Assembly (NCBI RefSeq): GCF_002934065.1
Contig: NZ_CP018049.1
Coordinates: 5,764,501-5,828,500, forward strand
Origin: Pseudomonas orientalis
Lineage (GTDB): Bacteria > Pseudomonadota > Gammaproteobacteria > Pseudomonadales > Pseudomonadaceae
Direction of reading: 5' to 3'
DNA length: 64,000 nucleotides
The notes beneath the pieces were generated by a model. It saw only the letters and a program-made list of their open reading frames with translations, was not told where the DNA came from and searched no databases. Positions within the stretch are counted from its first letter, which is position 1. Every line of letters starts with the position of its first letter. Position numbers and translations under genes: made by a program. Below, in pieces: positions 35,388 to 43,876 of the stretch.

Positions 35388-35612
35388 TCAATCGCGCCAG
35401 AAAGCCTTCAAGCCTTCATGGCGTGCCTGCTCTGCCGTCAGCCCCACATCGCGCAATTGCTCTGGCGTCAGCGTGAGCAAGGCCTTGCGTGTATGACGGT
35501 GGCGCCAGAACAGGCTCCACCGATTTTCGCCAGGCAGAGTTGGCGCCCGCTCCTGCTCGGCTTCCAGTTCCTGGCTATGTAACGCCAGCCGCACATCGCT
35601 CATGCCATTCAT
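35388..35612 (-). CDS. DUF1127 small protein
   Basis: 74 residues with the family's C-terminal signature LLTLTPEQLRDVGLTAEQAR and a Trp-rich middle (ENRWSLFWRHRHTRKALL). DUF1127 proteins are small, often regulatory RNA-binding-like proteins. Its stop codon abuts the stop of the oxidase gene (convergent, zero spacing). It lies back-to-back with the MocR gene and may be its target. Confidence 0.85.
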   Translation of the reverse strand: MNGMSDVRLALHSQELEAEQERAPTLPGENRWSLFWRHRHTRKALLTLTPEQLRDVGLTAEQARHEGLKAFWRD

Positions 35613-35670
35613 TTTCCATCCCTCGTTAGCTTGCCGCCTGAGTGACTAGAATGAGCGAGCGAGCAAAACC

Positions 35671-35757
35671 AATACAGATTCAGCCTCCCTTTATTAAATC
35701 CATACAGACACTGCCTATGCACGGCTGAATCCTGTATTTTGCCCCTATCTGTACTGG
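35671..35757. promoter_or_regulatory. Inverted ATACAG/CTGTAT boxes, probable MocR operator
   Basis: AATACAGATTCAG (35671-35683) is the inverse of CTGAATCCTGTATT (35725-35738) apart from one inserted base. Between and after them lie CATACAGACA (35701) and ATCTGTACTGG (35747). All are in the divergent gap between the DUF1127 and MocR starts. Confidence 0.5.
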
Positions 35758-35776
35758 TCTGCTGGGAGTGACCGCC

Positions 35777-37201
35777 GTGACCCTTTACGTCAACCTTGCC
35801 GAATTGCTGGGCACCCGCATCGAACAAGGCTTCTATCGCCCCGGCGACCGTCTGCCTTCCGTACGCGCGTTGAGTGTGGAACACGGGGTCAGCCTGAGCA
35901 CCGTGCAGCAAGCCTATCGATTGCTGGAAGACAATGGCCTGGCGATGCCCAAGCCCAAGTCCGGCTATTTTGTGCCGGCGGGCCGTGAACTGCCGGCGCT
36001 GCCCGAGGTGGGTCGCCCGGCCCAGCGGCCGGTAGAGATTTCCCAGTGGGACCAGGTGCTGGAATTGATTCGTGCCGTGCCGCGCAAGGACACCATACAG
36101 TTGGGCCGAGGCATGCCGGATGTGTTGTCGCCCACTCTCAAACCGTTGCTTCGCAGCCTGGCACGTGTCAGTCGCCGGCAGGATCTGCCCGGGCTGTATT
36201 ACGACAACATTCTTGGCTGTATGGAGTTGCGCGAGCAAATTGCGCGACTGTCATTGGATTCCGGCTGTCAATTGACGGCCGAGGACATCGTCATCACCAC
36301 CGGCTGCCACGAGGCGCTGTCCGCCAGCATCCACGCGATTTGCGAGCCCGGCGATATCGTTGCGGTGGATTCGCCAAGTTTCCACGGCGCCATGCAGACC
36401 CTCAAGGGTCTGGGCATGAAAGCCCTGGAGATCCCCACCGACCCCATCACCGGCATCAGCCTTGAAGCCCTGGAACTGGCGCTGGAACAGTGGCCGATCA
36501 AAGTTATCCAGCTCACTCCCAACTGCAACAACCCCTTGGGCTACATCATGCCGGAGGCACGCAAGCGCGCGCTGCTGACTCTGGCCCAGCGCTTCGACGT
36601 GGCGATCATCGAGGACGATGTGTATGGTGAACTGGCCTACAGCTACCCTCGCCCGCGCACGATCAAATCCTTCGACGAAGACGGCCGCGTCCTGCTGTGC
36701 AGTTCGTTCTCCAAGACCCTGGCGCCCGGCCTGCGCATTGGCTGGGTCGCGCCGGGGCGCTACCTGGACCGGGTGCTGCACATGAAATACATCAGCACGG
36801 GCTCGACCGCCACCCAGCCGCAGATTGCGATTGCGGAATTTCTCAAGGGCGGCTATTTCGAACCGCATTTGCGCCGGATGCGCACGCAATACCAGCGTAA
36901 TCGCGACCTGATGCTCGACTGGGTCAGCCGCTACTTCCCCGCGGGCACACGGGCCAGCCGGCCCCAGGGCAGTTTTATGCTGTGGATAGAATTGCCGGAG
37001 GGCTTCGATACCCTCAAGCTCAACCGTACGCTGATGGACCAAGGCGTCCAGGTGGCCGTAGGCAGCATCTTTTCTGCATCCGGCAAATACCGTAACTGCC
37101 TGCGTATGAACTACGCTGCCAAACCGACGCCGCAGATTGAAGAGGCGGTGCGCAAGGTCGGTACCGCTGCGCACGCCCTGCTGGCCGAAGCGGCAAACTG
37201 A
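35777..37201 (+). CDS. MocR/PdxR-type PLP-dependent transcriptional regulator
   Basis: About 474 residues starting at GTG (MTLYVNLAELLGTRIEQGFY), chosen because GGGAG lies at a better distance than for the GTG at 35768. The GntR winged helix (LPSVRALSVEHGVSLSTVQQ) is joined to an aminotransferase-like fold: ITTGCHEALSASIHAI, IQLTPNCNNPLGYIMP, IEDDVYGELAY, and the PLP Lys in SSFSKTLAPGLRIGW. Such proteins sense PLP-amino acid adducts. Targets may be the divergent DUF1127 gene or the PLD gene downstream (62 bases). Confidence 0.92.
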   Translation: MTLYVNLAELLGTRIEQGFYRPGDRLPSVRALSVEHGVSLSTVQQAYRLLEDNGLAMPKPKSGYFVPAGRELPALPEVGRPAQRPVEISQWDQVLELIRAVPRKDTIQLGRGMPDVLSPTLKPLLRSLARVSRRQDLPGLYYDNILGCMELREQIARLSLDSGCQLTAEDIVITTGCHEALSASIHAICEPGDIVAVDSPSFHGAMQTLKGLGMKALEIPTDPITGISLEALELALEQWPIKVIQLTPNCNNPLGYIMPEARKRALLTLAQRFDVAIIEDDVYGELAYSYPRPRTIKSFDEDGRVLLCSSFSKTLAPGLRIGWVAPGRYLDRVLHMKYISTGSTATQPQIAIAEFLKGGYFEPHLRRMRTQYQRNRDLMLDWVSRYFPAGTRASRPQGSFMLWIELPEGFDTLKLNRTLMDQGVQVAVGSIFSASGKYRNCLRMNYAAKPTPQIEEAVRKVGTAAHALLAEAAN

Positions 37202-37262
37202 CCTTTTCCGAGCAATTGCCGTCATATGCCGACAAACGCCTGACCTGGATGCCGCTTCCTTG

Positions 37263-38831
37263 ATGATTAAACGGCTTTTACCGCTTTTCCTGTTGGGAGC
37301 ACTGGCACTGGGTGGCTGCGCGACGGCCTACACACCGCGCGTGCCGAGTGATGCGCTACCGGCGGCGCAGTCCTCCTTCGGCCGTTCGATCCAGGCCCAG
37401 GCGGCACCGTATCAGGGCCGCTCCGGCTTTCGCCTGCTGCCCAACAGCAGCGAAGCGTTCATGGCCCGCGCCGAACTGATCCGCAACGCCCAGACCAGCC
37501 TCGACCTGCAGTACTACATCGTGCATGACGGTATCAGCACGCGCATGCTGGTGGATGAACTGCTCAAGGCCGCCGACCGCGGCGTGCGCGTGCGCATCCT
37601 GCTGGACGACACCACCAGCGACGGGCTCGACCAGATCATCGCGACGCTTGCCGCCCACCCCAACATCGACATTCGCCTGTTCAACCCGCTGCACCTGGGG
37701 CGCAGCACCGGGGTGACACGTGCCATGGGGCGCCTGTTCAACCTCTCGCTGCAACACCGGCGCATGCACAACAAACTGTGGCTGGCCGACAACAGCGTGG
37801 CGATCGTGGGCGGGCGCAACCTGGGGGATGAGTATTTCGATGCCGAACCCAACCTGAATTTCACCGATATCGACATGCTCAGTGTCGGGCCGGTGGCCGA
37901 GCAACTGGGTCACAGTTTCGATCAATACTGGAACAGCGCGCTGAGCAAGCCTATTGATGAGTTTGTCTCAACGATGCCTTCCAGGATCGACCTCGCTGTC
38001 GCGCGTGGGCGCCTGGAGGCCTCGCTGACTCAATCGCGCCAGCAGAACCACGCCCTGTATAACCGCCTGCGCACCTACCAGACCCAGCCGCGCATGGATA
38101 TCTGGCGTCGCGAGTTGATCTGGGCCTGGAACCAGGCGCTGTGGGATGCCCCGAGCAAGGTGCTGGCCAGGGCCGACCCGGACCCGCAATTGCTCCTCAC
38201 CACGCAACTGGCGCCGGAGCTGGAGGGCGTCAGCCGTGAGCTGATCATGATTTCGGCGTACTTCGTTCCCGGGCCGCCCGGGCTGGTGTACCTGACGGGC
38301 CGCGCCGATGCGGGCGTGTCGGTGAACCTTTTGACCAACTCCCTTGAAGCCACCGATGTACCCGCCGTGCACGGCGGCTACGCGCCCTATCGCAAGGCGC
38401 TGCTGGAGCATGGCGTGAAACTCTATGAGCTGCGTCGACAACCCGGCGACCCCAGCGCAAGCAGCGGGCCGCACCTGTTTCGTCGCGGCAGCTTGCACGG
38501 CTCCGACTCCAGCCTGCACAGCAAGGCGATGATTTTCGATCGGGAAAAATCGTTTATCGGCTCGTTCAATTTCGATCCGCGCTCGGTGCTGTGGAACACC
38601 GAAGTCGGCGTACTGGTGGACAGCCCGGAACTGGCGGAGCACGTACGCAACCTGGCGCTGCAAGGGATGGCGCCGGCGCTGAGCTACGAGGCGAAATTGC
38701 AGGACGGGCAGATCGTGTGGGAGACCGAAGATAACGGCCAGTTGCACACCCTGACCCGGGAGCCCGGTAGTTGGTGGCGACGGTTCAATGCCTGGTTCGC
38801 CACCAGTGTCGGCCTGGAGCGCATGCTCTAG
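37263..38831 (+). CDS. Phospholipase D-family lipoprotein
   Basis: 522 residues. The N-terminus MIKRLLPLFLLGALALGGCA is a lipoprotein signal with lipobox Cys. Two PLD (HKD) motifs can be seen: HRRMHNKLWLADNSVAIVGG and SSLHSKAMIFDREKSFIGS, each followed by NxGxxY/N-FD elements (GRNLGDEYF; FNFDPRSVLW). The family includes cardiolipin synthase C-like enzymes, though lipoprotein members may act on envelope phospholipids. It follows the MocR gene in the same direction. Confidence 0.9.
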   Translation: MIKRLLPLFLLGALALGGCATAYTPRVPSDALPAAQSSFGRSIQAQAAPYQGRSGFRLLPNSSEAFMARAELIRNAQTSLDLQYYIVHDGISTRMLVDELLKAADRGVRVRILLDDTTSDGLDQIIATLAAHPNIDIRLFNPLHLGRSTGVTRAMGRLFNLSLQHRRMHNKLWLADNSVAIVGGRNLGDEYFDAEPNLNFTDIDMLSVGPVAEQLGHSFDQYWNSALSKPIDEFVSTMPSRIDLAVARGRLEASLTQSRQQNHALYNRLRTYQTQPRMDIWRRELIWAWNQALWDAPSKVLARADPDPQLLLTTQLAPELEGVSRELIMISAYFVPGPPGLVYLTGRADAGVSVNLLTNSLEATDVPAVHGGYAPYRKALLEHGVKLYELRRQPGDPSASSGPHLFRRGSLHGSDSSLHSKAMIFDREKSFIGSFNFDPRSVLWNTEVGVLVDSPELAEHVRNLALQGMAPALSYEAKLQDGQIVWETEDNGQLHTLTREPGSWWRRFNAWFATSVGLERML

Positions 38832-38846
38832 AAATCAGGTATACCC

Positions 38847-39174
38847 CATGTGAGAGGGGGCTTGCCCCCGATTGCCATAGGTATCTACACAACTCTGTAG
38901 CGCTCAACCGTAACCACGATGCGAAGCGAGTCGCTCTTGATCTTGATCTGCTTTTGATCTCAGGCGCCCCGTTAAACCACGCTGGCCGAACGCAGGCGAG
39001 GTGCCGAGTGGTGGGGCAAGAGCGTTTTGCTTACTTTTGCGCTTTTCAAAAGTGAGCCGCTGTAAAAGCGGAACCATTAGCAGCCGTGACCGCAGAAACG
39101 GATATGTACTCGATCTGATCCAACATCCTGATCGGCCCAGAGGCCGCCATCGGGGGCAAGCCCCCTCCCACAGT
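38847..39174. repeat. Composite: two REP arms around a ~230-bp dispersed repeat
   Basis: REP arms (38847-38875 and 39145-39174, inverted) flank a segment with phrases such as CTTTTGATCTCAGGCGCCCC, GCCGAACGCAGGCGAGGTGC and TTTGCGCTTTTCAAAAGTGA. I recall similar text repeated in many P. fluorescens-group intergenic regions. No open frame of note; together with the flanks it fills the 367-bp gap between the PLD and aldehyde dehydrogenase genes. Confidence 0.6.
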
Positions 39175-39198
39175 TGCCCTGCGCTGTTTCCAGCAGGG

Positions 39199-40692
39199 TT
39201 ACAGCTTGATCCAGGTCGCCTTCAGTTCGGTATATTTGTCGAACGCATGCAGCGATTTATCGCGACCGTTACCCGACTGTTTGAAGCCCCCGAACGGAGC
39301 GGTCATGTCGCCGCCGTCGTACTGGTTGACCCACACGCTACCGGCACGCAGCGCCTTGGCAGTCAGATGCGCCTTGGAAATATCCGCGGTCCACACCGCC
39401 GCCGCCAGGCCATATTGGGTGTCGTTGGCGATGGCGATGGCTTCTTCGGCGCTGTCGAAGGTGATTACCGACAGTACCGGACCGAAGATTTCTTCCTGGG
39501 CAATTTTCATGGCGTTGGTCACAACGTCGAAAATGGTCGGCTCGACGTAGGTGCCACCGGTTTCTTCCAGCGTGCGCTTGCCACCAACGACCAGCTTGGC
39601 GCCATCGGCATGGCCCGCCTCGATGTACGAGAGCACGTTGTTCATCTGCTGGGTGTCCACCAGCGCGCCCACGTTGGTGGCAGGGTCCAGCGGGTTACCA
39701 GGCTTCCAACCCTTGAGGGCCTCGATGACCAGCGGCAGGAAGGAGTCCTTGATCGAACGCTCCACCAGCAGGCGCGAACCGGCGGTGCAGACTTCACCCT
39801 GGTTGAAGGCGATGGCACTGGCGGCGGAGTTGGCCGCGGCTTGCAGGTCCGTCGCATCGGCAAACACGATGTTCGGGCTCTTGCCGCCAGCTTCCAGCCA
39901 CACGCGCTTCATGTTCGATTCGCCGGAGCGGATCAACAGCTGCTTGGCAATTTTGGTGGACCCGGTAAACACCAGGGTGTCCACGTCCATGTGCACCGCC
40001 AGCGCGTTACCCACGGTGTGGCCATAGCCCGGCAGCACGTTGAGCACGCCTTTTGGAATACCGGCTTCAACGGCCAGGGCGGCGATACGGATGGCGGTCA
40101 GCGGGGACTTTTCCGACGGCTTGAGAATTACCGAGTTACCGGTCGACAGCGCCGGGCCGAGCTTCCAGCAGGCCATCATCAGCGGGAAGTTCCACGGAAC
40201 GATCGCACCGACTACGCCGACGGGCTCACGGGTCACCAGCCCCAGTTGGTCATGGGGCGTGGCCGCCACTTCATCGTAGATCTTGTCGATTGCCTCGCCG
40301 CTCCAGCTCAGGGCATTGGCCGCGCCGGGGACGTCGATGTTCAGCGCGTCGCTGATCGGCTTGCCCATGTCCAGGGTTTCCAGCAGCGCCAGCTCTTCGG
40401 CATTGGCCTTGAGCAGCGCGGCGAAACGGATCATGACGGACTTGCGCTTGGCCGGTGCCAGGCGCGACCAGACCCCAGAATTGAAAGTGGCACGGGCGTT
40501 TTCCACGGCACGCTGGGCGTCGGCGGCGTCACAGCTGGCCACGGTGGCGAGCAGACGACCATCGACCGGGCTGATGCATTCGAACGTGTCACCGGAAACG
40601 GCGGCGGTGTACTCGCCATTGATGTACGCGCGGCCTTCGATTTTCAGGTCCTTGGCGCGTTGTTCCCAGTCGACACGGGTCAGGGTGGTCAT
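39199..40692 (-). CDS. kauB: Aldehyde dehydrogenase, KauB/PauC-like
   Basis: A 497-residue NAD(P)-dependent aldehyde dehydrogenase. Motifs: GVVGAIVPWNFPLMMACWKL, the FTGSTKIAKQL cofactor loop, LEAGGKSPNIVFADA with the catalytic Glu, and the nucleophile Cys in FNQGEVCTAGSRLLVE. It resembles the broad gamma-aminobutyraldehyde/4-guanidinobutyraldehyde dehydrogenase of polyamine and arginine catabolism. It lies upstream of rpmG-rpmB as in P. aeruginosa kauB. Divergent from a cupin gene across a palindromic control region. Confidence 0.9.
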   Translation of the reverse strand: MTTLTRVDWEQRAKDLKIEGRAYINGEYTAAVSGDTFECISPVDGRLLATVASCDAADAQRAVENARATFNSGVWSRLAPAKRKSVMIRFAALLKANAEELALLETLDMGKPISDALNIDVPGAANALSWSGEAIDKIYDEVAATPHDQLGLVTREPVGVVGAIVPWNFPLMMACWKLGPALSTGNSVILKPSEKSPLTAIRIAALAVEAGIPKGVLNVLPGYGHTVGNALAVHMDVDTLVFTGSTKIAKQLLIRSGESNMKRVWLEAGGKSPNIVFADATDLQAAANSAASAIAFNQGEVCTAGSRLLVERSIKDSFLPLVIEALKGWKPGNPLDPATNVGALVDTQQMNNVLSYIEAGHADGAKLVVGGKRTLEETGGTYVEPTIFDVVTNAMKIAQEEIFGPVLSVITFDSAEEAIAIANDTQYGLAAAVWTADISKAHLTAKALRAGSVWVNQYDGGDMTAPFGGFKQSGNGRDKSLHAFDKYTELKATWIKL

Positions 40693-40860
40693 GCAAGTCT
40701 GCTCCTCTTATTGGATACAAGGGCCTGGAAGATTGATCCCGGCGCCTCCACGAATGCTTGCCTGGCCAGCCTGCTGTTCGGCTCAAGGCACTTGCCACCC
40801 TAAACCAGCGGCTGGGGATGTTTCAATATATTTGACATAACGGCGGCAAACGCCCTTGCG

Positions 40861-40880
40861 ATGTTCATTTTAATAAACAT
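40861..40880. promoter_or_regulatory. 20-bp palindrome, possible PauR operator
   Basis: A near-perfect palindrome with arms ATGTTCATT and AATAAACAT in the kauB/cupin divergent gap. Its reverse strand contains AATGAACA, the most conserved part of the E. coli PuuR operator. A PauR-like regulator is encoded at 29322. Confidence 0.45.
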
Positions 40881-40922
40881 AGACTTTGGCCTCTCCAAAC
40901 GCAGGCCAGACGGGATAAGCAC

Positions 40923-41285
40923 ATGAGCATCCAGGACATCGTCGATTTCAGCCAAGCCAATACCGCCCCCGATCGCTATCGCCCTGCCGCCGAGAAAATC
41001 CTCAAGGGCGACCCTGAACAGACGATCTACAACCACTACAACAGCCCCTGCGGGCAAATGAACGCGGGCGTCTGGGAAGGCGAAGTCGGGCAGTGGACGG
41101 TCAATTACACCGAGCATGAATACTGCGAGATCGTGCAGGGAGTTTCCGTACTGCGCGATGCCCAAGGCAATGCCAAAACCTTGCGCGCCGGCGACCGCTT
41201 CGTCATCCCGGCCGGCTTCAGCGGCACCTGGGAAGTGCTGGAAGCGTGCCGCAAGATCTACGTGGTGTTCGAACAGAAAGCCTGA
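40923..41285 (+). CDS. Cupin domain-containing protein
   Basis: A 120-residue single-domain cupin: PCGQMNAGVWEGEVGQWTVN with a metal-site-like EHEYCEIVQG, and LRAGDRFVIPAGFSGTWEV. The second His is replaced, as in the DUF861/ethanolamine-utilization type. These are often found beside polyamine aldehyde dehydrogenases, but their reaction is unknown. Shares the palindromic control region with kauB. Confidence 0.88.
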   Translation: MSIQDIVDFSQANTAPDRYRPAAEKILKGDPEQTIYNHYNSPCGQMNAGVWEGEVGQWTVNYTEHEYCEIVQGVSVLRDAQGNAKTLRAGDRFVIPAGFSGTWEVLEACRKIYVVFEQKA

Positions 41286-41301
41286 TCAGCGCATTCCAGG
41301 C

Positions 41302-41339
41302 AAAAAAAAGCCCGTATCGTGAGATACGGGCTTTTTTTC
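41302..41339. terminator. Bidirectional terminator, cupin/rpmG
   Basis: AAAAAAAAGCCCGTATC GTGA GATACGGGCTTTTTTT lies between convergent genes, with A- and T-runs on both sides of an 11-bp stem. Confidence 0.9.
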
Positions 41340-41356
41340 ACAAGGAAGGAAATCAA

Positions 41357-41512
41357 TTACTTGATTTTGCCTTCTTTGTAGATCACGTGCTTGCGAACGC
41401 GCGGGTCGAACATTTTCTTTTCGAGCTTGTCCGGGGTAGTACGCTTGTTCTTGTCGGTAGTGTAGAAGTGACCAGTACCGGCGCTAGAGATCATTCGAAT
41501 CAATTCACGCAT
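41357..41512 (-). CDS. rpmG: 50S ribosomal protein L33
   Basis: 51 residues (MRELIRMISSAGTGHFYTTD, ending YKEGKIK), normal length. This is the Cys-free form of L33, the zinc-independent (C-) type. It follows rpmB by 11 bases in the rpmB-rpmG operon. Confidence 0.97.
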   Translation of the reverse strand: MRELIRMISSAGTGHFYTTDKNKRTTPDKLEKKMFDPRVRKHVIYKEGKIK

Positions 41513-41523
41513 GATAGAGCTCC

Positions 41524-41757
41524 TTAGATCTTGCCGGCGGCGCGGATTTCGGCCAGCACGACAGTGATGCCACGCTTGTCGATGATACGCATGCCTTTGG
41601 CAGATACACGCAGGCGAACAAAACGTTTCTCTTCTTCAACCCAGAAGCGGTGATGCTGCAGGTTCGGCAGGAAACGACGACGGGTTTTGTTATTTGCGTG
41701 GGAAATGTTATTCCCAGTCACCGGACCCTTACCGGTAACTTGACAGACTCTCGACAT
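41524..41757 (-). CDS. rpmB: 50S ribosomal protein L28
   Basis: 77 residues beginning MSRVCQVTGKGPVTGNNISH, with NNKTRRRFLPNLQHHRFWVE, all family-standard. First gene of the rpmB-rpmG operon; its promoter must lie in the 458-bp gap to the right. Confidence 0.97.
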   Translation of the reverse strand: MSRVCQVTGKGPVTGNNISHANNKTRRRFLPNLQHHRFWVEEEKRFVRLRVSAKGMRIIDKRGITVVLAEIRAAGKI

Positions 41758-42215
41758 GCCTCAGCCCTCTAAAACCACATGCCCAACCCGGCATGGGTTG
41801 GCCGCTTAATCTCTCAGTCATTTGGCGCCAGGCGCCGCGTTTCTTTAGGGTCTTACCGGCTACACCTACAAGCGAAGGAACCGGGCCCCTAGAAAAGAGC
41901 GCTGCTTTATACCAGAAAGACCCAGGTGCAACAACAGCGAGTGTGTTTTTACCTGAGTAAATCTCGGCCATTGGCGCCTGAACCGTTGCCAGGAGGGGCC
42001 GCTGTAACAGCCGACCGCTCGTCGCACAGAATGATTTTCAGCGCCTGCAAGCACTCTGACCTGCACGTTGAAACGCGCTGAGGCGCCATCAAAACAGCAT
42101 TTTGGCCAAAAGCACAGGCAAAAATGGGCTAGTCATTTAATCAACAGGCCACTACGGTAGGGCTTTTCCAGACTGCACTCGCAGATGGGCCTTCGATCTG
42201 CACAGGAAACCGAAT
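41758..42215. other. 458-bp divergent gap, rpmB / peptide-binding protein
   Basis: Contains the rpmB promoter region (leftward) and the leader of the 42216 gene (rightward). No open frame that looks like a protein, no REP and no strong hairpin was seen. Confidence 0.5.
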
Positions 42216-43808
42216 ATGCGCCTCGCTGCCCTCCCGCTATTGCTAGCTCCCCTTTTCATCGCTCCGATGGCCGTTGCCGCCACCAATTTAAGCGTTTGCA
42301 CCGAGGCCAGCCCCGAAGGGTTCGACGTGGTGCAGTACAACTCGCTGACCACCACCAACGCCTCGGCGGATGTGCTGATGAACCGTCTGGTGGACTACGA
42401 CGCTACCGCCGGCAAGCTGGTGCCGAGCCTGGCAGACAGCTGGGACGTCTCCCCGGATGGCCTGACCTACACGTTCAAATTGCACCCCAACGTGAAATTC
42501 CATCGCACCGAGTATTTCACCCCGAGCCGCACCCTGACGGCCGAAGACGTGCGCTTCAGCTTCGAACGCATGCTCGACCCGGCCAACCCGTGGCACAAGA
42601 TTGCCCAGAGCGGCTTTCCCCACGCGCAATCCCTGCAATTGCCGGCGCTGATCAAGAAGATCGACGCGCTCGACCCGCTGACCGTGCGCTTCACCCTTGA
42701 TCACGCCGACTCCACGTTTCTTGCCGCGCTGAGCATGGGCTTTGCCTCGATCTACCCGGCCGAATATGCCGACAAACTGCTCAAGGCCGGCACCCCGGAG
42801 AAGCTCAACAGCCAGCCCATTGGCACCGGCCCGTTCGTTTTCGTGCGTTTCCAGAAGGATGCGGTGGTGCGCTACAAGGCCAACCCGGACTACTTCGCCG
42901 GCAAACCGACTGTGGATAATCTGATCTTCGCCATCACGCCGGATGCCAATGTGCGCCTGCAGAAACTGCATCGCGACGAGTGCCAGATCGCCCTGTCGCC
43001 CAAGCCCCTGGATGTGGGCGAGGCCGAAAAAGACCCGGCGCTGAAGGTGGAAAAAACCGCCGCCTTCATGACAGCCTTCGTCGCCATCAACAGCCAGCAC
43101 CCGCCACTGGACAAGCCCGAGGTACGCCAGGCGATCAACCTGGCCTTTGACAAAGGCAGCTACCTGAAGGCGGTATTCGAAGGCACCGCCGAAGCGGCCA
43201 ATGGTGTCTACCCACCCAATACTTGGAGCTACGCCAAGGACTTGCCGGGTTATCCACAAGACCTTGCCAAAGCCAAGGCACTGCTGAACCGCGCCGGCCT
43301 CAAGGACGGCTTCAAAACCACGATCTGGACCCGCCCTACCGGCAGCCTGCTGAACCCCAACCCGAATCTTGGCGCTCAGTTGCTGCAGGCCGATCTGGCC
43401 AAGGTCAGCATCCAGGCCGACATCCGCGTGATCGAGTGGGGCGAGTTGATTCGCCGCGCCAAAGCCGGCGAACACGACCTGCTCTTCATGGGCTGGGCCG
43501 GTGACAATGGCGACCCGGACAACTTCCTGACCCCGCAATTTTCCTGCGCAGCCGTCAAATCCGGTACCAACTTCGCCCGCTACTGCGACCCTGCGCTGGA
43601 CAAGCTGATCAGCGCCGGCAAGACCACCAGCGAACAGGGCGTGCGCAGCAAGCTCTACCAGCAGGCCCAGGCGCAGATCCAGCAGCAGGCCCTGTGGCTG
43701 CCCCTGGCGCATCCCACGGCGTTTGCCCTGACACGCAAAAATATCGAGGGCTATCAGGTGAGCCCGTTTGGCCGGCAGGATTATTCCAAGGTCAGCGTCA
43801 AGCCTTAA
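42216..43808 (+). CDS. Peptide ABC transporter substrate-binding protein (DppA-like)
   Basis: A 530-residue periplasmic solute-binding protein of family 5. Sec signal: LAALPLLLAPLFIAPMAVAA. The mature part has the DppA signatures CTEASPEGFDVVQYNSLTTT, ADSWDVSPDGLTYTFKLHPN and FEGTAEAANGVYPPNTWSYA, with a Cys pair (QFSCAAVKSGTNFARYCDPA) as in DppA. It probably binds di- or oligopeptides. No permease or ATPase genes follow, so it is an orphan receptor that may dock on a Dpp transporter elsewhere. Confidence 0.93.
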   Translation: MRLAALPLLLAPLFIAPMAVAATNLSVCTEASPEGFDVVQYNSLTTTNASADVLMNRLVDYDATAGKLVPSLADSWDVSPDGLTYTFKLHPNVKFHRTEYFTPSRTLTAEDVRFSFERMLDPANPWHKIAQSGFPHAQSLQLPALIKKIDALDPLTVRFTLDHADSTFLAALSMGFASIYPAEYADKLLKAGTPEKLNSQPIGTGPFVFVRFQKDAVVRYKANPDYFAGKPTVDNLIFAITPDANVRLQKLHRDECQIALSPKPLDVGEAEKDPALKVEKTAAFMTAFVAINSQHPPLDKPEVRQAINLAFDKGSYLKAVFEGTAEAANGVYPPNTWSYAKDLPGYPQDLAKAKALLNRAGLKDGFKTTIWTRPTGSLLNPNPNLGAQLLQADLAKVSIQADIRVIEWGELIRRAKAGEHDLLFMGWAGDNGDPDNFLTPQFSCAAVKSGTNFARYCDPALDKLISAGKTTSEQGVRSKLYQQAQAQIQQQALWLPLAHPTAFALTRKNIEGYQVSPFGRQDYSKVSVKP

Positions 43809-43860
43809 GCTGCAAGCTGCAAGCTGCAAGCTGCAAGCCGACTTGTGGCTTGCAGCTTTA
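43808..43860. repeat. CTGCAAG heptamer tandem repeat with hairpin
   Basis: Four copies of AGCTGCA-type heptamers (GCTGCAA repeated) directly after the stop codon, followed by an inverted copy GGCTTGCAGCTT. It can fold into a hairpin that ends near TTTAAATTT, so it may serve as the terminator. Confidence 0.6.
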
Positions 43861-43876
43861 AATTTGCAACTGCCCC

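Noticed and set aside
43808..43860. CRISPR-like short repeats
   Set aside because: Seven-base contiguous repeats without spacers; a microsatellite, not CRISPR. No cas genes anywhere in the window.
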